NCBI RefSeq assembly: GCF_020829665.1
Contig: NZ_JAIVFT010000033.1
Location: 1 to 45,474 of the forward strand
Direction: 5' to 3'
DNA from: Nostoc sp. CHAB 5824
GTDB lineage: Bacteria; Cyanobacteriota; Cyanobacteriia; Cyanobacteriales; Nostocaceae
Length of the DNA stretch: 45,474 bases
Part shown: positions 25,905 through 33,601 of the stretch, piece by piece
Position numbering within the stretch: the stretch's first letter is position 1
Layout: every line of letters begins with the position of its first letter
Position numbers and translations under genes: made by a program
The notes under the pieces: model-generated
What the model saw: the letters and a program-made list of their open reading frames with translations, nothing else
The model's database searches: none
What the model was told of the DNA's origin: nothing

Positions 25905-26645
25905 ATGGCATCCCAAATAGACATACATTTACCTAACGGAGTTTTGCAACGCTTACAAAATGTGAAAGATTTTGTCGGTGAAAATGTTAACTCTCTAAGT
26001 AATTCAGCACAACAAGCTGGGGAGTCTTTGAAGGCAACAGCAACTACAACAACTGATAAAGCAATTGATACAGTTACAACAAGCTTAGAACAAACTTGGC
26101 AAACTGCTGATAAATTTAAGAGTACAACATCAGGCGCAGTTAAAGATGCGATCGCATCTTCTGTAAGTGATTGGCTGACACAACACCCGATATTTTTTCG
26201 GTTAGTTCAAATACTAGGTTGGGGGGCTAATCACCCAATTATTAGTATAGTGATTTTGCTGTTTGCACTTGCTCTACTTTGGAGCGTCATAAAAGCAATT
26301 GTCCGCTTGATTGAAACAGCTAGTTGGTCAATACTTAAAGTTCCGTTAAAATTGCTTCAGGCTTTGATTAAAGTTAGCTTTCTATCCTTAGCTAAAGTTG
26401 GGAGCTTTGGTGTTCAACGAATCACAGGCGCTAAAAAAACTGAGAATCTGCCAGTTTTACTACCTGAAAGTTTTCAACCAAATAAGCAACAACGATTAGC
26501 AGAAATATCTTATCGCTTAGAAGCAATTCAAAAGGAACAACATGAGCTTTTACAAGAAGCAGCAGACTTGATTGCTTCCGACACCATTGATATAGATATC
26601 TCCAAAGTTAAACAGCTAAAAAGCGTTGAATCACATCTTGGCTGA
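25905..26645 (+). CDS. Hypothetical membrane protein downstream of the P450
   Basis: A 246-residue protein I cannot name. Residues about 1-85 are Ser/Thr/Ala-rich and helical, resembling LEA-like amphipathic repeats (QQAGESLKATATTTTDKAID). A strong membrane helix follows (IISIVILLFALALLWSVIKA), then another amphipathic hydrophobic stretch (PLKLLQALIKVSFLSLAKVG). The C-terminal part is a coiled coil (RLAEISYRLEAIQKEQHELL). An in-frame GTG at 25893 overlaps the P450 stop, but the ATG at 25905 is a better start. It probably forms an operon with the P450. Its last 38 bp overlap the convergent urtE end. Confidence 0.75.
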   Translation: MASQIDIHLPNGVLQRLQNVKDFVGENVNSLSNSAQQAGESLKATATTTTDKAIDTVTTSLEQTWQTADKFKSTTSGAVKDAIASSVSDWLTQHPIFFRLVQILGWGANHPIISIVILLFALALLWSVIKAIVRLIETASWSILKVPLKLLQALIKVSFLSLAKVGSFGVQRITGAKKTENLPVLLPESFQPNKQQRLAEISYRLEAIQKEQHELLQEAADLIASDTIDIDISKVKQLKSVESHLG

Positions 26646-27306
26646 GTTCGGCTGTTGAACCGGAGGCGACAATACCACCTTTTTGCATAGCATAATAGTA
26701 ATCAGCCTGACGGACAAAGTGTAAATGTTGCTCTACCAATAACACAGAAATGCCTGTGGTTTCGACGATGCGACGGACTGCGGCTTCAATTTCTAGGATG
26801 ATGGAAGGTTGAATACCTTCGGTGGGTTCATCTAAGACAAGTAATTGAGGTTCTCCCATTAAAGCACGTGCGATCGCTAATTGTTGTTGCTGTCCACCAC
26901 TCAAATCACCACCCATCCGCGAAAGCATCGTTTTTAACACCGGGAATAAGCTAAAAATTTCCTCTGGAATTTCTGCTTTTTTTACTGGTTTGCGTCTAGC
27001 TTCTAACCCCAGCAGCAGATTTTCTTTGACTGTTAAACGGGGGATAATTTCTCGTCCTTGGGGGACATAACCAATTCCCAACTTTGCCCTTTGGTCGGGA
27101 GATTTCGAGTTGATTAATTGTTCAGCTAAATTAATCGTACCGCTGCGGGGTTTGAGTAATCCCATGATGGTTTTGAGTAGGGTAGTTTTTCCTACACCAT
27201 TGCGTCCGATTAGGCAAACCATTTGCCCAGATGGTACGCTTAAATCTACATTGCGGAGAATATGGCTTTCGCCGTAGTAAACATTAAGGTTAGAGATTTT
27301 TAGCAT
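26608..27306 (-). CDS. urtE: Urea ABC transporter ATP-binding subunit UrtE
   Basis: A 232-residue LivF-type ATPase with Walker A GRNGVGKTT, Q-loop region, signature LSGGQQQ and Walker B LLVLDEPT. Compact size, the LNVYYGESHILRNVDLSV start and the nearby urtABCD genes identify it as UrtE, one of the two nucleotide-binding subunits of the urea importer. It lies 3.1 kb beyond urtD, with toxin-antitoxin and repeat DNA between, so it may no longer share the urtA promoter. Its 3' end overlaps the convergent membrane-protein gene by 38 bp. Confidence 0.9.
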   Translation of the reverse strand: MLKISNLNVYYGESHILRNVDLSVPSGQMVCLIGRNGVGKTTLLKTIMGLLKPRSGTINLAEQLINSKSPDQRAKLGIGYVPQGREIIPRLTVKENLLLGLEARRKPVKKAEIPEEIFSLFPVLKTMLSRMGGDLSGGQQQQLAIARALMGEPQLLVLDEPTEGIQPSIILEIEAAVRRIVETTGISVLLVEQHLHFVRQADYYYAMQKGGIVASGSTAELSQDVIQRFLAV

Positions 27307-27354
27307 TATAAATTATGTAGATATTAAAATTTAATGCAGAGGCATAGCACAGTG

Positions 27355-27769
27355 TTAGCCTGCTGACCCTAACAAACGAGTCAAACCTTCTTGCTCAAAG
27401 TGTTTATCAGTTGTTAATGCCTCCATAATTCCTTGCCTACGCATTAACACAAAGCTTACAGCATCACATAACGAATAGGTTTTATTAGATTTTATCCTGT
27501 CTTGCTAACAATAAATCTATTGCTTCTCGATGTAGCGGCTCATCAACCCATACAATTTGAACGTTTGAATTGTTGATCAACTCAAGGCTGTATGACAGTA
27601 CAATTGAACGGGAAAAGCCTCGAACCAATGCTAGAGCCACTAATTCTGCTAGAACATAGTTGTGCGTGAGTCGAGTTCTGCTTGTAGTAGCAATCAGTTC
27701 AACTGCCCTTTCATGTTGTGACTCATCTTTATGGAGAAAGCAGAGCAATCCTGACGTATCAAGCAGCAT
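27355..27769 (-). pseudogene. VapC-like PIN-domain toxin broken by a 10-bp insertion
   Basis: From the ATG at 27769 the frame gives a PIN domain (MLLDTSGLLCFLHKDES, Asp4; AELVALALV, Glu42) but stops at 27485 after LLARQDKI. In a different frame the expected rest follows at once: KTYSLCDAVSFVLMRR, then EALTTDKHFEQEGLTRLL, ending at 27355. About 10 extra bases near 27485-27500 (TCTAATAAAA, duplicating local TAAAA) account for the frameshift and stop. Removing them would give a normal 134-residue PIN protein. The truncated 94-residue product lacks the last acidic site in CDAVSF. It lies 17 bp after its antitoxin. Confidence 0.78.
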
Positions 27770-27786
27770 AATCTACATTCCAATGC

Positions 27787-28068
27787 TTAAAAGTCATTAG
27801 TGTAAGCTTTTGCCAAATCAGCATCAATGCTTTCATTATCTATACCTGTGGCATAACCCAAGCTAATTGCACCTGCATAACTAAGTAAACGTTGACGTGC
27901 TTCTTCTGGCTGAACTTCTGGTTGTAGCTTTGCAGCAGTCAGAAGACGATGCTGCCCATCAAGAGATGTCATAATCAATTCTGCTACCGAAAGCCCGATG
28001 GCATCAGCTTGCTGCTGCAAAGCTGCATAGACATCATCACTTAATTCCAGTGTTAGCAGTTGGCTCAT
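27787..28068 (-). CDS. VapB-like antitoxin
   Basis: A 93-residue protein with a short N-terminal DNA-binding-like segment (LLTLELSDDVYAALQQQADA, IGLSVAELI) as in ribbon-helix-helix antitoxins, and an acidic C-terminus (SIDADLAKAYTNDF) suited to wrap the toxin. I start it at the ATG at 28068; a TTG at 28086 would add six residues. It precedes the broken PIN toxin by 17 bp on the same strand. It appears intact although its toxin is not, so it may persist as a solitary antitoxin or regulator. Confidence 0.75.
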   Translation of the reverse strand: MSQLLTLELSDDVYAALQQQADAIGLSVAELIMTSLDGQHRLLTAAKLQPEVQPEEARQRLLSYAGAISLGYATGIDNESIDADLAKAYTNDF

Positions 28069-28086
28069 AGGAATAAACGATTGCAA

Positions 28087-28681
28087 GTAAAGCTAGGGCG
28101 ATTATAGCTTTTCTCCACAAGTATTTCAAAAATCAAATATGAGTCCTAATATAGAACAATACAATTCAGTTAAGCCCCAAATCCAATGCAAGAGACATTG
28201 CAATTGCTAGTCTCTACATACCTAAAATCAATACCAAAAATCCTTAACCCAAGCATATTGCTATATAGAATACTGTAGTGACTACTCTCAAGTCTGTAGC
28301 GGTTACTCTCAAGTCTGTAGCGACTACTCTCAAGTCTGTAGCGGTTACTCTCAAGTCTGTAGCGGTTACTCTCAAGTCTGTAGCGGTTACTCTCAAGTCT
28401 GTAGCGGTTACTCTCAAGTCTGTAGCGGTTACTCTCAAGTCTGTAGCGACTACTCTCAAGTCTGTAGTGGCTACTCTCAAGTCTGTAGCGACTACTCTCA
28501 AGTCTGTAGTGGCTACTCTCATGTTTGCTACCTCTTGTCTTCTTATATGAGTAATTATATACCGAAGTATTACTGAGATAAGCTCAAAAATTTTATTATC
28601 AGAAATTGCGATTTATCCTGAAGCGGAATCGGGCTTAATTGAGGCAAGCTAGCTCTAGAAGTATCTTAAAAGAGAAATTGT
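28087..28681. other. Non-coding stretch containing the second 21-bp array
   Basis: 595 bases between the antitoxin and the 131-residue gene. Apart from the array at 28283-28521 it is AT-rich and shows no gene. Promoters of both flanking genes should lie here. Confidence 0.55.
28283..28521. repeat. 21-bp tandem repeat array, 11 units plus a partial
   Basis: Eleven head-to-tail copies of a 21-bp unit (TACTCTCAAGTCTGTAGCGG plus T) start every 21 bases from 28283; a twelfth is broken at about 28521. Units 3-7 are nearly identical. Others vary only in the last bases (GCGAC, GTGGC), where GTAG-CGA-CTAC can fold. Both strands are stop-free in one frame because the unit is a multiple of three. The unit is unrelated to the array at 14447 apart from its length. 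Confidence 0.95.
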
Positions 28682-29077
28682 ATGTCTCGTCAAAAACGTA
28701 CATCCCGTGTTTTAGAAAAAGTTGAGTTAAGAGCATCTGGGATGAAATCGATTGTTCCAAGCATTAAATTTGAACAAGATTATACTTTAGAAAAACTGAT
28801 TGAGTCAATCGAACAGTTACGTAACAAACTTGATGTTCATAATAGCGCTCTGGCTATAGTTGACTCTTCTTTAACAGAAGTTGAAGAGATGGAAAAAAAT
28901 TTGAGGCAGCTTTCTGAGAAAATGTTAATGGTGGTTGCTATTAAGTACGGCAAAGACAGCGCTGAATATGAAATGGCGGGTGGTGTTCGCAATAGCGATC
29001 GCCTCCGCAAAATGAGATCGAGCCGCTTAAAAAATATTGCAGAACAAGCATCAGATAAGAATGGGAAAACTGCATAG
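28682..29077 (+). CDS. Hypothetical small helical protein
   Basis: A 131-residue protein I cannot name. It starts basic (MSRQKRTSRVLEKVELRASG). A long amphipathic helix follows (LEKLIESIEQLRNKLDVHN, then LTEVEEMEKNLRQLSEKML), then a motif KYGKDSAEYEMAGGVRNSDR that looks conserved, and a basic tail. There are no membrane segments. GAGAAATTGT precedes the ATG, a weak ribosome site. It lies in the accessory stretch between urtD and urtE, next to the 21-bp array and the Uma2 gene, and may belong to plasmid- or phage-related gene content. Confidence 0.7.
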   Translation: MSRQKRTSRVLEKVELRASGMKSIVPSIKFEQDYTLEKLIESIEQLRNKLDVHNSALAIVDSSLTEVEEMEKNLRQLSEKMLMVVAIKYGKDSAEYEMAGGVRNSDRLRKMRSSRLKNIAEQASDKNGKTA

Positions 29078-29093
29078 AAAATGAGGTAATTTG

Positions 29094-29128
29094 AGATTTG
29101 AGATTTTGGATTGAACAATCTCAAATCT
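29094..29128 (+). terminator. Hairpin after the 131-residue gene
   Basis: AGATTTGAGATT and AATCTCAAATCT form a perfect 12-bp stem with an 11-nt loop, 17 bp after the stop codon. No T run follows. Long stems of this GATTTGAGATT kind are frequent dispersed repeats in Nostoc genomes. Confidence 0.5.
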
Positions 29129-29273
29129 TAAAGGCGCTTCTACCTCTGGCTTAAGCAAGCTATGGATAGGCTGCAACTGAGCCAACGCCGATTTAGCTAG
29201 ACGATCGCCACAAGAACAGATAACCTTATAATATTTCCAGTGTTAGTCTGTATAGGGTAAGAAGGCAAAGCAA

Positions 29274-29882
29274 ATGACCCAAACGGCGAAAACCCAAAAA
29301 CTGCTGACCTTTGAAGAGTATCTTGCCTATGATGATGGTACAGACACGCGCTATGAGTTGGTGGATGGAGAACTAGTCGAGATGCCACCAGAAAGTCAGG
29401 AAAATAGCAATCTGGCAAGATTTCTATTCGTTGAACTACTAAAACATTTCCCCTTTTATTTAGTTGCTCACAAGGATACAGAAATTGAGGTGGCGGGGCG
29501 ACGGGCGAGATGTCGTTTACCTGACTTAATGGTTCACACAGAAGAATCTTATGCTGTCCTTATCGGTGCTACTCGTGCCACCCTCACCCGTGATATGCCG
29601 CCGCCTGCGCTAGTGATTGAAATTGTTTCCCCCGGAGCTGCAAACCGCGTTCGTGATTATCGCTACAAGCGGACGGAGTATGCTGCTAGGGAAATATTGG
29701 AGTATTGGATTGTTGACGCACAGATGCAACAAATTACGATTTGCCAGTGGGTTGAGGGACAGTATGAGGATAAGATATTTACAGGTGCGACTTGTATGGA
29801 ATCAGTGGTAGTTGCTGATTGGGCGCTAACAGTAGAACAGGTGTTTAACAGCGCAAATCGACCAGAATTACTAGGGAAATAG
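29274..29882 (+). CDS. Uma2 family (DUF820) putative endonuclease
   Basis: A 202-residue protein with the Uma2 layout: LTFEEYLAYDDGTDTRYELV, the GELVEMPPES turn, then RCRLPDLMVHTEES, ALVIEIVSPGAANRVRDY and YKRTEYAAREILEYWIVD. The conserved Asp/Glu and Lys residues of the PD-(D/E)xK nuclease-like fold are present. These proteins are extremely abundant in cyanobacteria; their biological role is not settled. It lies tail to tail with hicA in the segment separating urtD from urtE. Confidence 0.88.
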   Translation: MTQTAKTQKLLTFEEYLAYDDGTDTRYELVDGELVEMPPESQENSNLARFLFVELLKHFPFYLVAHKDTEIEVAGRRARCRLPDLMVHTEESYAVLIGATRATLTRDMPPPALVIEIVSPGAANRVRDYRYKRTEYAAREILEYWIVDAQMQQITICQWVEGQYEDKIFTGATCMESVVVADWALTVEQVFNSANRPELLGK

Positions 29883-29920
29883 AATCTTATTGAAAAACAA
29901 AAACTGGGATGCACTCCGCA

Positions 29921-30145
29921 TCAAATTACAGAAACAAACTCGCTGACTGTAAGCCCCGCAGTGCGAATCAAACTTCGCAACGTTCCTTTTGCTACTTCCC
30001 GATGCTCAGGAACAGACAGTGTGGCTAACTCTCCTTCCTTAACCAGGATGATATGGCTTCCACTTTGACGTGCAACTTCCCAACCAAATGACTCAAAAAC
30101 ACGAACGACTTCACGTCCGCTAAGAACAGGAAGAGTAGACGCCAT
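29921..30145 (-). CDS. hicA: HicA mRNA-interferase toxin
   Basis: A 74-residue HicA protein with the dsRNA-binding-like fold: LSGREVVRVFESFGWEVARQ, the catalytic His31 in SGSHIIL, then LSVPEHREVAKGTLRSLIR. HicA cleaves mRNA and is neutralised by HicB. It starts 2 bp after the hicB stop, so the pair is coupled, with antitoxin first. Unlike the two PIN-domain toxins in this window it appears intact. Confidence 0.9.
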   Translation of the reverse strand: MASTLPVLSGREVVRVFESFGWEVARQSGSHIILVKEGELATLSVPEHREVAKGTLRSLIRTAGLTVSEFVSVI

Positions 30146-30147
30146 AA

Positions 30148-30354
30148 CTAAACCACAACCTCTACTTGGTGAGTCTCTATAGTAAGTGGCAAACCGCGCT
30201 CGGCACGAACTTGTAAGCAGGCAGCTATTGCATCTTTGATATTCTCTAATGCTTCTTCCTTAGTCTGACCTTGACTGACACAACCCGGAATGCTGGGGCA
30301 CTCTACTATCCATGCACCATCTTCATCACGATCAACCGTTACATTAAACCTCAT
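30148..30354 (-). CDS. hicB: HicB antitoxin
   Basis: A 68-residue HicB with the partial RNase H-like fold: RFNVTVDRDEDGAWIVECPS, IPGCVSQGQTKEEALENI, then a short beta tail HQVEVVV. It lacks a C-terminal DNA-binding domain, as in the short HicB class. Order hicB-hicA on the minus strand matches this class. The module sits directly downstream of urtD on the same strand (59 bp), so it might receive read-through from the urt promoter. Confidence 0.9.
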   Translation of the reverse strand: MRFNVTVDRDEDGAWIVECPSIPGCVSQGQTKEEALENIKDAIAACLQVRAERGLPLTIETHQVEVVV

Positions 30355-30413
30355 ATTTTCTCATACACTAAGCTTGTAACTATAGTATATCTAAGCCTTA
30401 TAGAGCTAAAAAT

Positions 30414-31160
30414 TTAGTCTTCCTGTTTTCCCAGATATACTTCAATTACACGAGAGTCATTTTGCACTTCTTCAAAATTACCTTCGCACAGTACGGAACC
30501 TTCATGTAATACCGTTACTTTCTTGGCAATTTGACGAACAAATTCCATATCGTGTTCAATGACTAAAATTGAATGACTTTGCGCCAGTGCTAAAAGCAGT
30601 TCGCCAATATTGTAAGTTTCTTCATCTGTTAAACCAGCAACGGGTTCATCAACGAGTAACAAATCAGGTGACTGTGCTACTAACATTCCAATTTCTAAAC
30701 GCTGCTTTTCGCCGTGGGAAAGTAAACCTGCTCTAATGTCAGCTTTTGGCGTTAAACCGATAGTTTCTAATAATCCTTTAATACTATTTTTTTCAGCAGT
30801 ATTAGAACGTTCAAACAAAGTAGAAAAGACATTTTTATTGCGGTTGCTAGTAATTTCTAGATTTTCGCGGGGCGTTAAATTTAAGTAAATTCGGGGCGTT
30901 TGAAACTTGCGCCCAATTCCTAACCGCGCAATTTGATGTTCAGGTAAAGAACGTAGGTTTCTTCCTTTGAATAAAACTCGCCCAACGGTTGGTTGCACTT
31001 TCCCCGTAATCACATCCAGAAATGTTGTCTTTCCCGCACCATTAGGGCCAATTACTACCCGTAATTCACCCACATCCATGCTGAAATTTAGCTGATTTAG
31101 AGCCTTAAAACCGTCAAAACTAACGGTTACGTTTTCAGTTTCCAATATTTTCGCGTTCAT
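30414..31160 (-). CDS. urtD: Urea ABC transporter ATP-binding subunit UrtD
   Basis: A 248-residue LivG-type ATPase with Walker A GPNGAGKTT, signature LSHGEKQ and Walker B LLLVDEPV. Its start MNAKILETENVTVSFDGFKA fits UrtD; a longer frame from 31202 would add 14 residues inside urtC that lack similarity to the family, so I start at 31160. It overlaps the urtC end by 26 bp. With UrtE it powers urea import through UrtB/UrtC. It is now the last urt gene before the accessory segment. Confidence 0.93.
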   Translation of the reverse strand: MNAKILETENVTVSFDGFKALNQLNFSMDVGELRVVIGPNGAGKTTFLDVITGKVQPTVGRVLFKGRNLRSLPEHQIARLGIGRKFQTPRIYLNLTPRENLEITSNRNKNVFSTLFERSNTAEKNSIKGLLETIGLTPKADIRAGLLSHGEKQRLEIGMLVAQSPDLLLVDEPVAGLTDEETYNIGELLLALAQSHSILVIEHDMEFVRQIAKKVTVLHEGSVLCEGNFEEVQNDSRVIEVYLGKQED

Positions 31161-32256
31161 GTTGCACTTCGGCGTCTTCTTCCAAGGTGGGATATGTAGC
31201 AATTTGTTGGCGGCGGTTGAAAAGAGAAATATTCTGACTACGCAACCATCCCACTATGCCATCAGGAAGGACGGTAACGACTATCAAAAATAGTGCGCCT
31301 TGGAAAAATAGCCAGATTTCAGCAAATTGTTCACTTAAAAAAGTGCGGGCAAAATTTACTAACAAAGTTCCAACAATCGCCCCAATTAAAGTAGCGCGTC
31401 CTCCTACAGCTACCCAAATCACCATTTCAATTGAAAAAGCAATATCCATTGCTCTCGGTGATACAGAACCACTCTGAATGGTGTAAAATGCTCCTGCTAT
31501 ACCTGCGATCGCACCTGAAACTGCAAATACCACCACCTTAAAATCTGTAGGGTCATAGCCAGAAAATCTTACCCGACTTTCATCATCACGAATAGCTATC
31601 AACAACCTGCCAAAGCGTCCAGTTGTCAACCAGCGACAAATCCCGTAAGTGGCTGCGAGAAACACTACCGTCAGCGTGTAGAAAAGAAATTGCGTTTTCG
31701 CATCGCTGACCGTTGCCCCAAACAAAGTTGTAAAATCTATCAGTCCGTTCGTGCCGTTGAAAAATTGTTGTTGACCATTAAAGAAGTTAAAAAATACAAT
31801 AGTTCCGGCTTGGGTCAAAATAGAAAAATAAACTCCCTTAAGGCGATTCCGAAATACTAAATATCCTAATATTCCCGCCAATAACCCTGGAATTAGTACC
31901 ACAGAAGCTATTGTTAAAGGAAAAGAATAAAAAGGTTGCCAAAACGCGGGAAGTTCCGTAACCCCATAAAGCCCCATGAAATCAGGCAATTCTCCAGTAG
32001 GGACTTGCAGTTTCAGGTACATTGCGATCGCATATCCACCCAAACCAAAGAAAATACCATGTCCTAAACTTAGTAAACCAGTATAACCCCAAATCAAATC
32101 GATACCTAAAGCCACAATCGCCAGGGATAAAAATCGCCCCAACAGATTCAGACGAAACTCCGACAGCACTACTGGCATTACAATTATAAGGAAGAGTGCG
32201 ATCGCAACCACTACTCCCACCTCAATTAAAATTAACCGTCCTCCTTTCCTTCTCAT
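31135..32256 (-). CDS. urtC: Urea ABC transporter permease UrtC
   Basis: A 373-residue LivM-type permease with multiple hydrophobic helices. Family segments are GIDLIWGYTGLLSLGHGIFF, GGYAIAMYL, and FSGYDPTDFKVVVFAVSGAI with the cytoplasmic loop that contacts the ATPase (AIRDDESRVRF). The long charged C-terminus EEDAEVQHERENIGN overlaps urtD. It forms the membrane channel with UrtB; the gene is 27 bp after urtB. Confidence 0.94.
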   Translation of the reverse strand: MRRKGGRLILIEVGVVVAIALFLIIVMPVVLSEFRLNLLGRFLSLAIVALGIDLIWGYTGLLSLGHGIFFGLGGYAIAMYLKLQVPTGELPDFMGLYGVTELPAFWQPFYSFPLTIASVVLIPGLLAGILGYLVFRNRLKGVYFSILTQAGTIVFFNFFNGQQQFFNGTNGLIDFTTLFGATVSDAKTQFLFYTLTVVFLAATYGICRWLTTGRFGRLLIAIRDDESRVRFSGYDPTDFKVVVFAVSGAIAGIAGAFYTIQSGSVSPRAMDIAFSIEMVIWVAVGGRATLIGAIVGTLLVNFARTFLSEQFAEIWLFFQGALFLIVVTVLPDGIVGWLRSQNISLFNRRQQIATYPTLEEDAEVQHERENIGN

Positions 32257-32283
32257 TCTCTGCGTCCTCTGTGCCTCAGTGGT

Positions 32284-33444
32284 TTAAACATCAACAGTAC
32301 GTCCCTTCTGCGGAAAAATTCCCCCAGGCTTCCACTGTAAAAATATAATAATCAGGGCAAATACCATCACCTTAGCCATACTCGTCGTTGCAAAGAAAGT
32401 AAACAAATCAGCCAAAGGTTTAACAGGACTCAACAATAAAGCCAGAGTCCCAGAACCAATCAAAAAATTAGCCGTACCAATACCCAACGCAGCCACAATC
32501 GTACCGACTAAATTGCCCACGCCTCCAACGACAACAACCATAAAAGTATCAATAATATAGTTTTGTCCTGTATTTGGCCCTACAGAACCGAGTAAACTAA
32601 TAGCACATCCAGCTACACCAGCTAAACCAGAACCCAGTGCAAAAGTAATCGCATCAATCTTTTGAGTTGGGATACCCAAACAAGCACTCATACTCCTGTT
32701 TTGCGTTACAGCCCGAATTTTTAAACCCCAACTAGAACGTTGTAAAAATAAATAAATTCCTGTCACACAGATGATTGTTAAACCAATAATAAATAACCTG
32801 GCAAAGGGTAATTGTACACCACCCAAAGATATCCCTGCTTGTAACCAAGTCGGTGCTGTTACATCCACATTTTGAGCGCCAAACCAAGGTTGAGTCACTG
32901 CTAGCTGATAAGTTTGACTCAATAAATTGCCCGTTGTGATTGTCACCCCCAGCGATAATAAAAATATCACGGCTACAATCCAGTTACGAACTCTTCCCAA
33001 ATCAGTGCGGGAATTTAAAATCCATAAACCTCCGAAAAATAACAGAGAAAACAAAGCTATGCCAATTATCAATACCCAATTGACGCTGCGAACAAACTGC
33101 TGAAAAATCAGACTGACTCCCCAAGTTGCTAATAGAGTTTCTAGAGGGCGACCATAGAGATAACGAATTACCCCTCTTTCTAGAATGAATCCCACAGCAG
33201 CCGTGAATATAAAAGCAATAATCAAAGCCAAAAATATATAGACTTCAAACCACACCCCGCCTAATTGCTTACACACATTTTGCACAACAAATGTTGTATA
33301 AGCACCGAACATCATCAATTCACCATGCGCCATATTGATAACGCCCATTAATCCAAATATAATGGCTAGTCCCAAGGCAGCAATCAATAATACAGCGCCA
33401 ATACTAATACCATTAAATACAGCTTCTAAAAATCCTGCTAACAC
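32284..33444 (-). CDS. urtB: Urea ABC transporter permease UrtB
   Basis: A 386-residue LivH-type permease. The start FNGISIGAVLLIAALGLAII, the motif MGVINMAHGELMMFGAYTTF, and the coupling-loop GLKIRAVTQNRSMSACLGI with VGGVGNLVGTIVAALGIG are family hallmarks. It contains many hydrophobic helices. It is separated from urtA by 157 bp that hold a hairpin-rich repeat, unlike the tight spacing of urtB, urtC and urtD. Confidence 0.94.
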   Translation of the reverse strand: MLAGFLEAVFNGISIGAVLLIAALGLAIIFGLMGVINMAHGELMMFGAYTTFVVQNVCKQLGGVWFEVYIFLALIIAFIFTAAVGFILERGVIRYLYGRPLETLLATWGVSLIFQQFVRSVNWVLIIGIALFSLLFFGGLWILNSRTDLGRVRNWIVAVIFLLSLGVTITTGNLLSQTYQLAVTQPWFGAQNVDVTAPTWLQAGISLGGVQLPFARLFIIGLTIICVTGIYLFLQRSSWGLKIRAVTQNRSMSACLGIPTQKIDAITFALGSGLAGVAGCAISLLGSVGPNTGQNYIIDTFMVVVVGGVGNLVGTIVAALGIGTANFLIGSGTLALLLSPVKPLADLFTFFATTSMAKVMVFALIIIFLQWKPGGIFPQKGRTVDV

Positions 33445-33482
33445 TTATTTCTCCACAAAAGCTATCAGCTAATAGTTAGTGC

Positions 33483-33587
33483 CTCGTTCCCAGTCTCCGA
33501 CTGGGAATGCCTATTAGGAGACTCCGGCTCCTATAGAAGCGGCAGCAGCCCAATGATGTGCATTTCCAGGTAGAACCTGGAAACGAG
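33483..33587. repeat. Hairpin-rich dispersed repeat between urtA and urtB
   Basis: Outer arms CTCGTT (33483) and AACGAG (33582) enclose three hairpins: TTCCCAGTC/GACTGGGAA at 33487-33507, TAGGAG/CTCCTA at 33515-33533, and TTCCAGG/CCTGGAA at 33564-33582. It looks like a known type of palindromic Nostoc repeat. Its place inside the operon suggests an effect on mRNA stability or termination after urtA. Confidence 0.7.
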
Positions 33588-33601
33588 AAATGACTAATGA
33601 A

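Noticed and set aside
28244..28550. TLKSVAV-type and TDLRV-type repeat frames on both strands
   Set aside because: Same cause as above: by-products of the 21-bp array with no sign of coding.
31161..31202. Longer start for UrtD
   Set aside because: The added residues lie within urtC and do not fit the family start MNAKILETENVTVSF.
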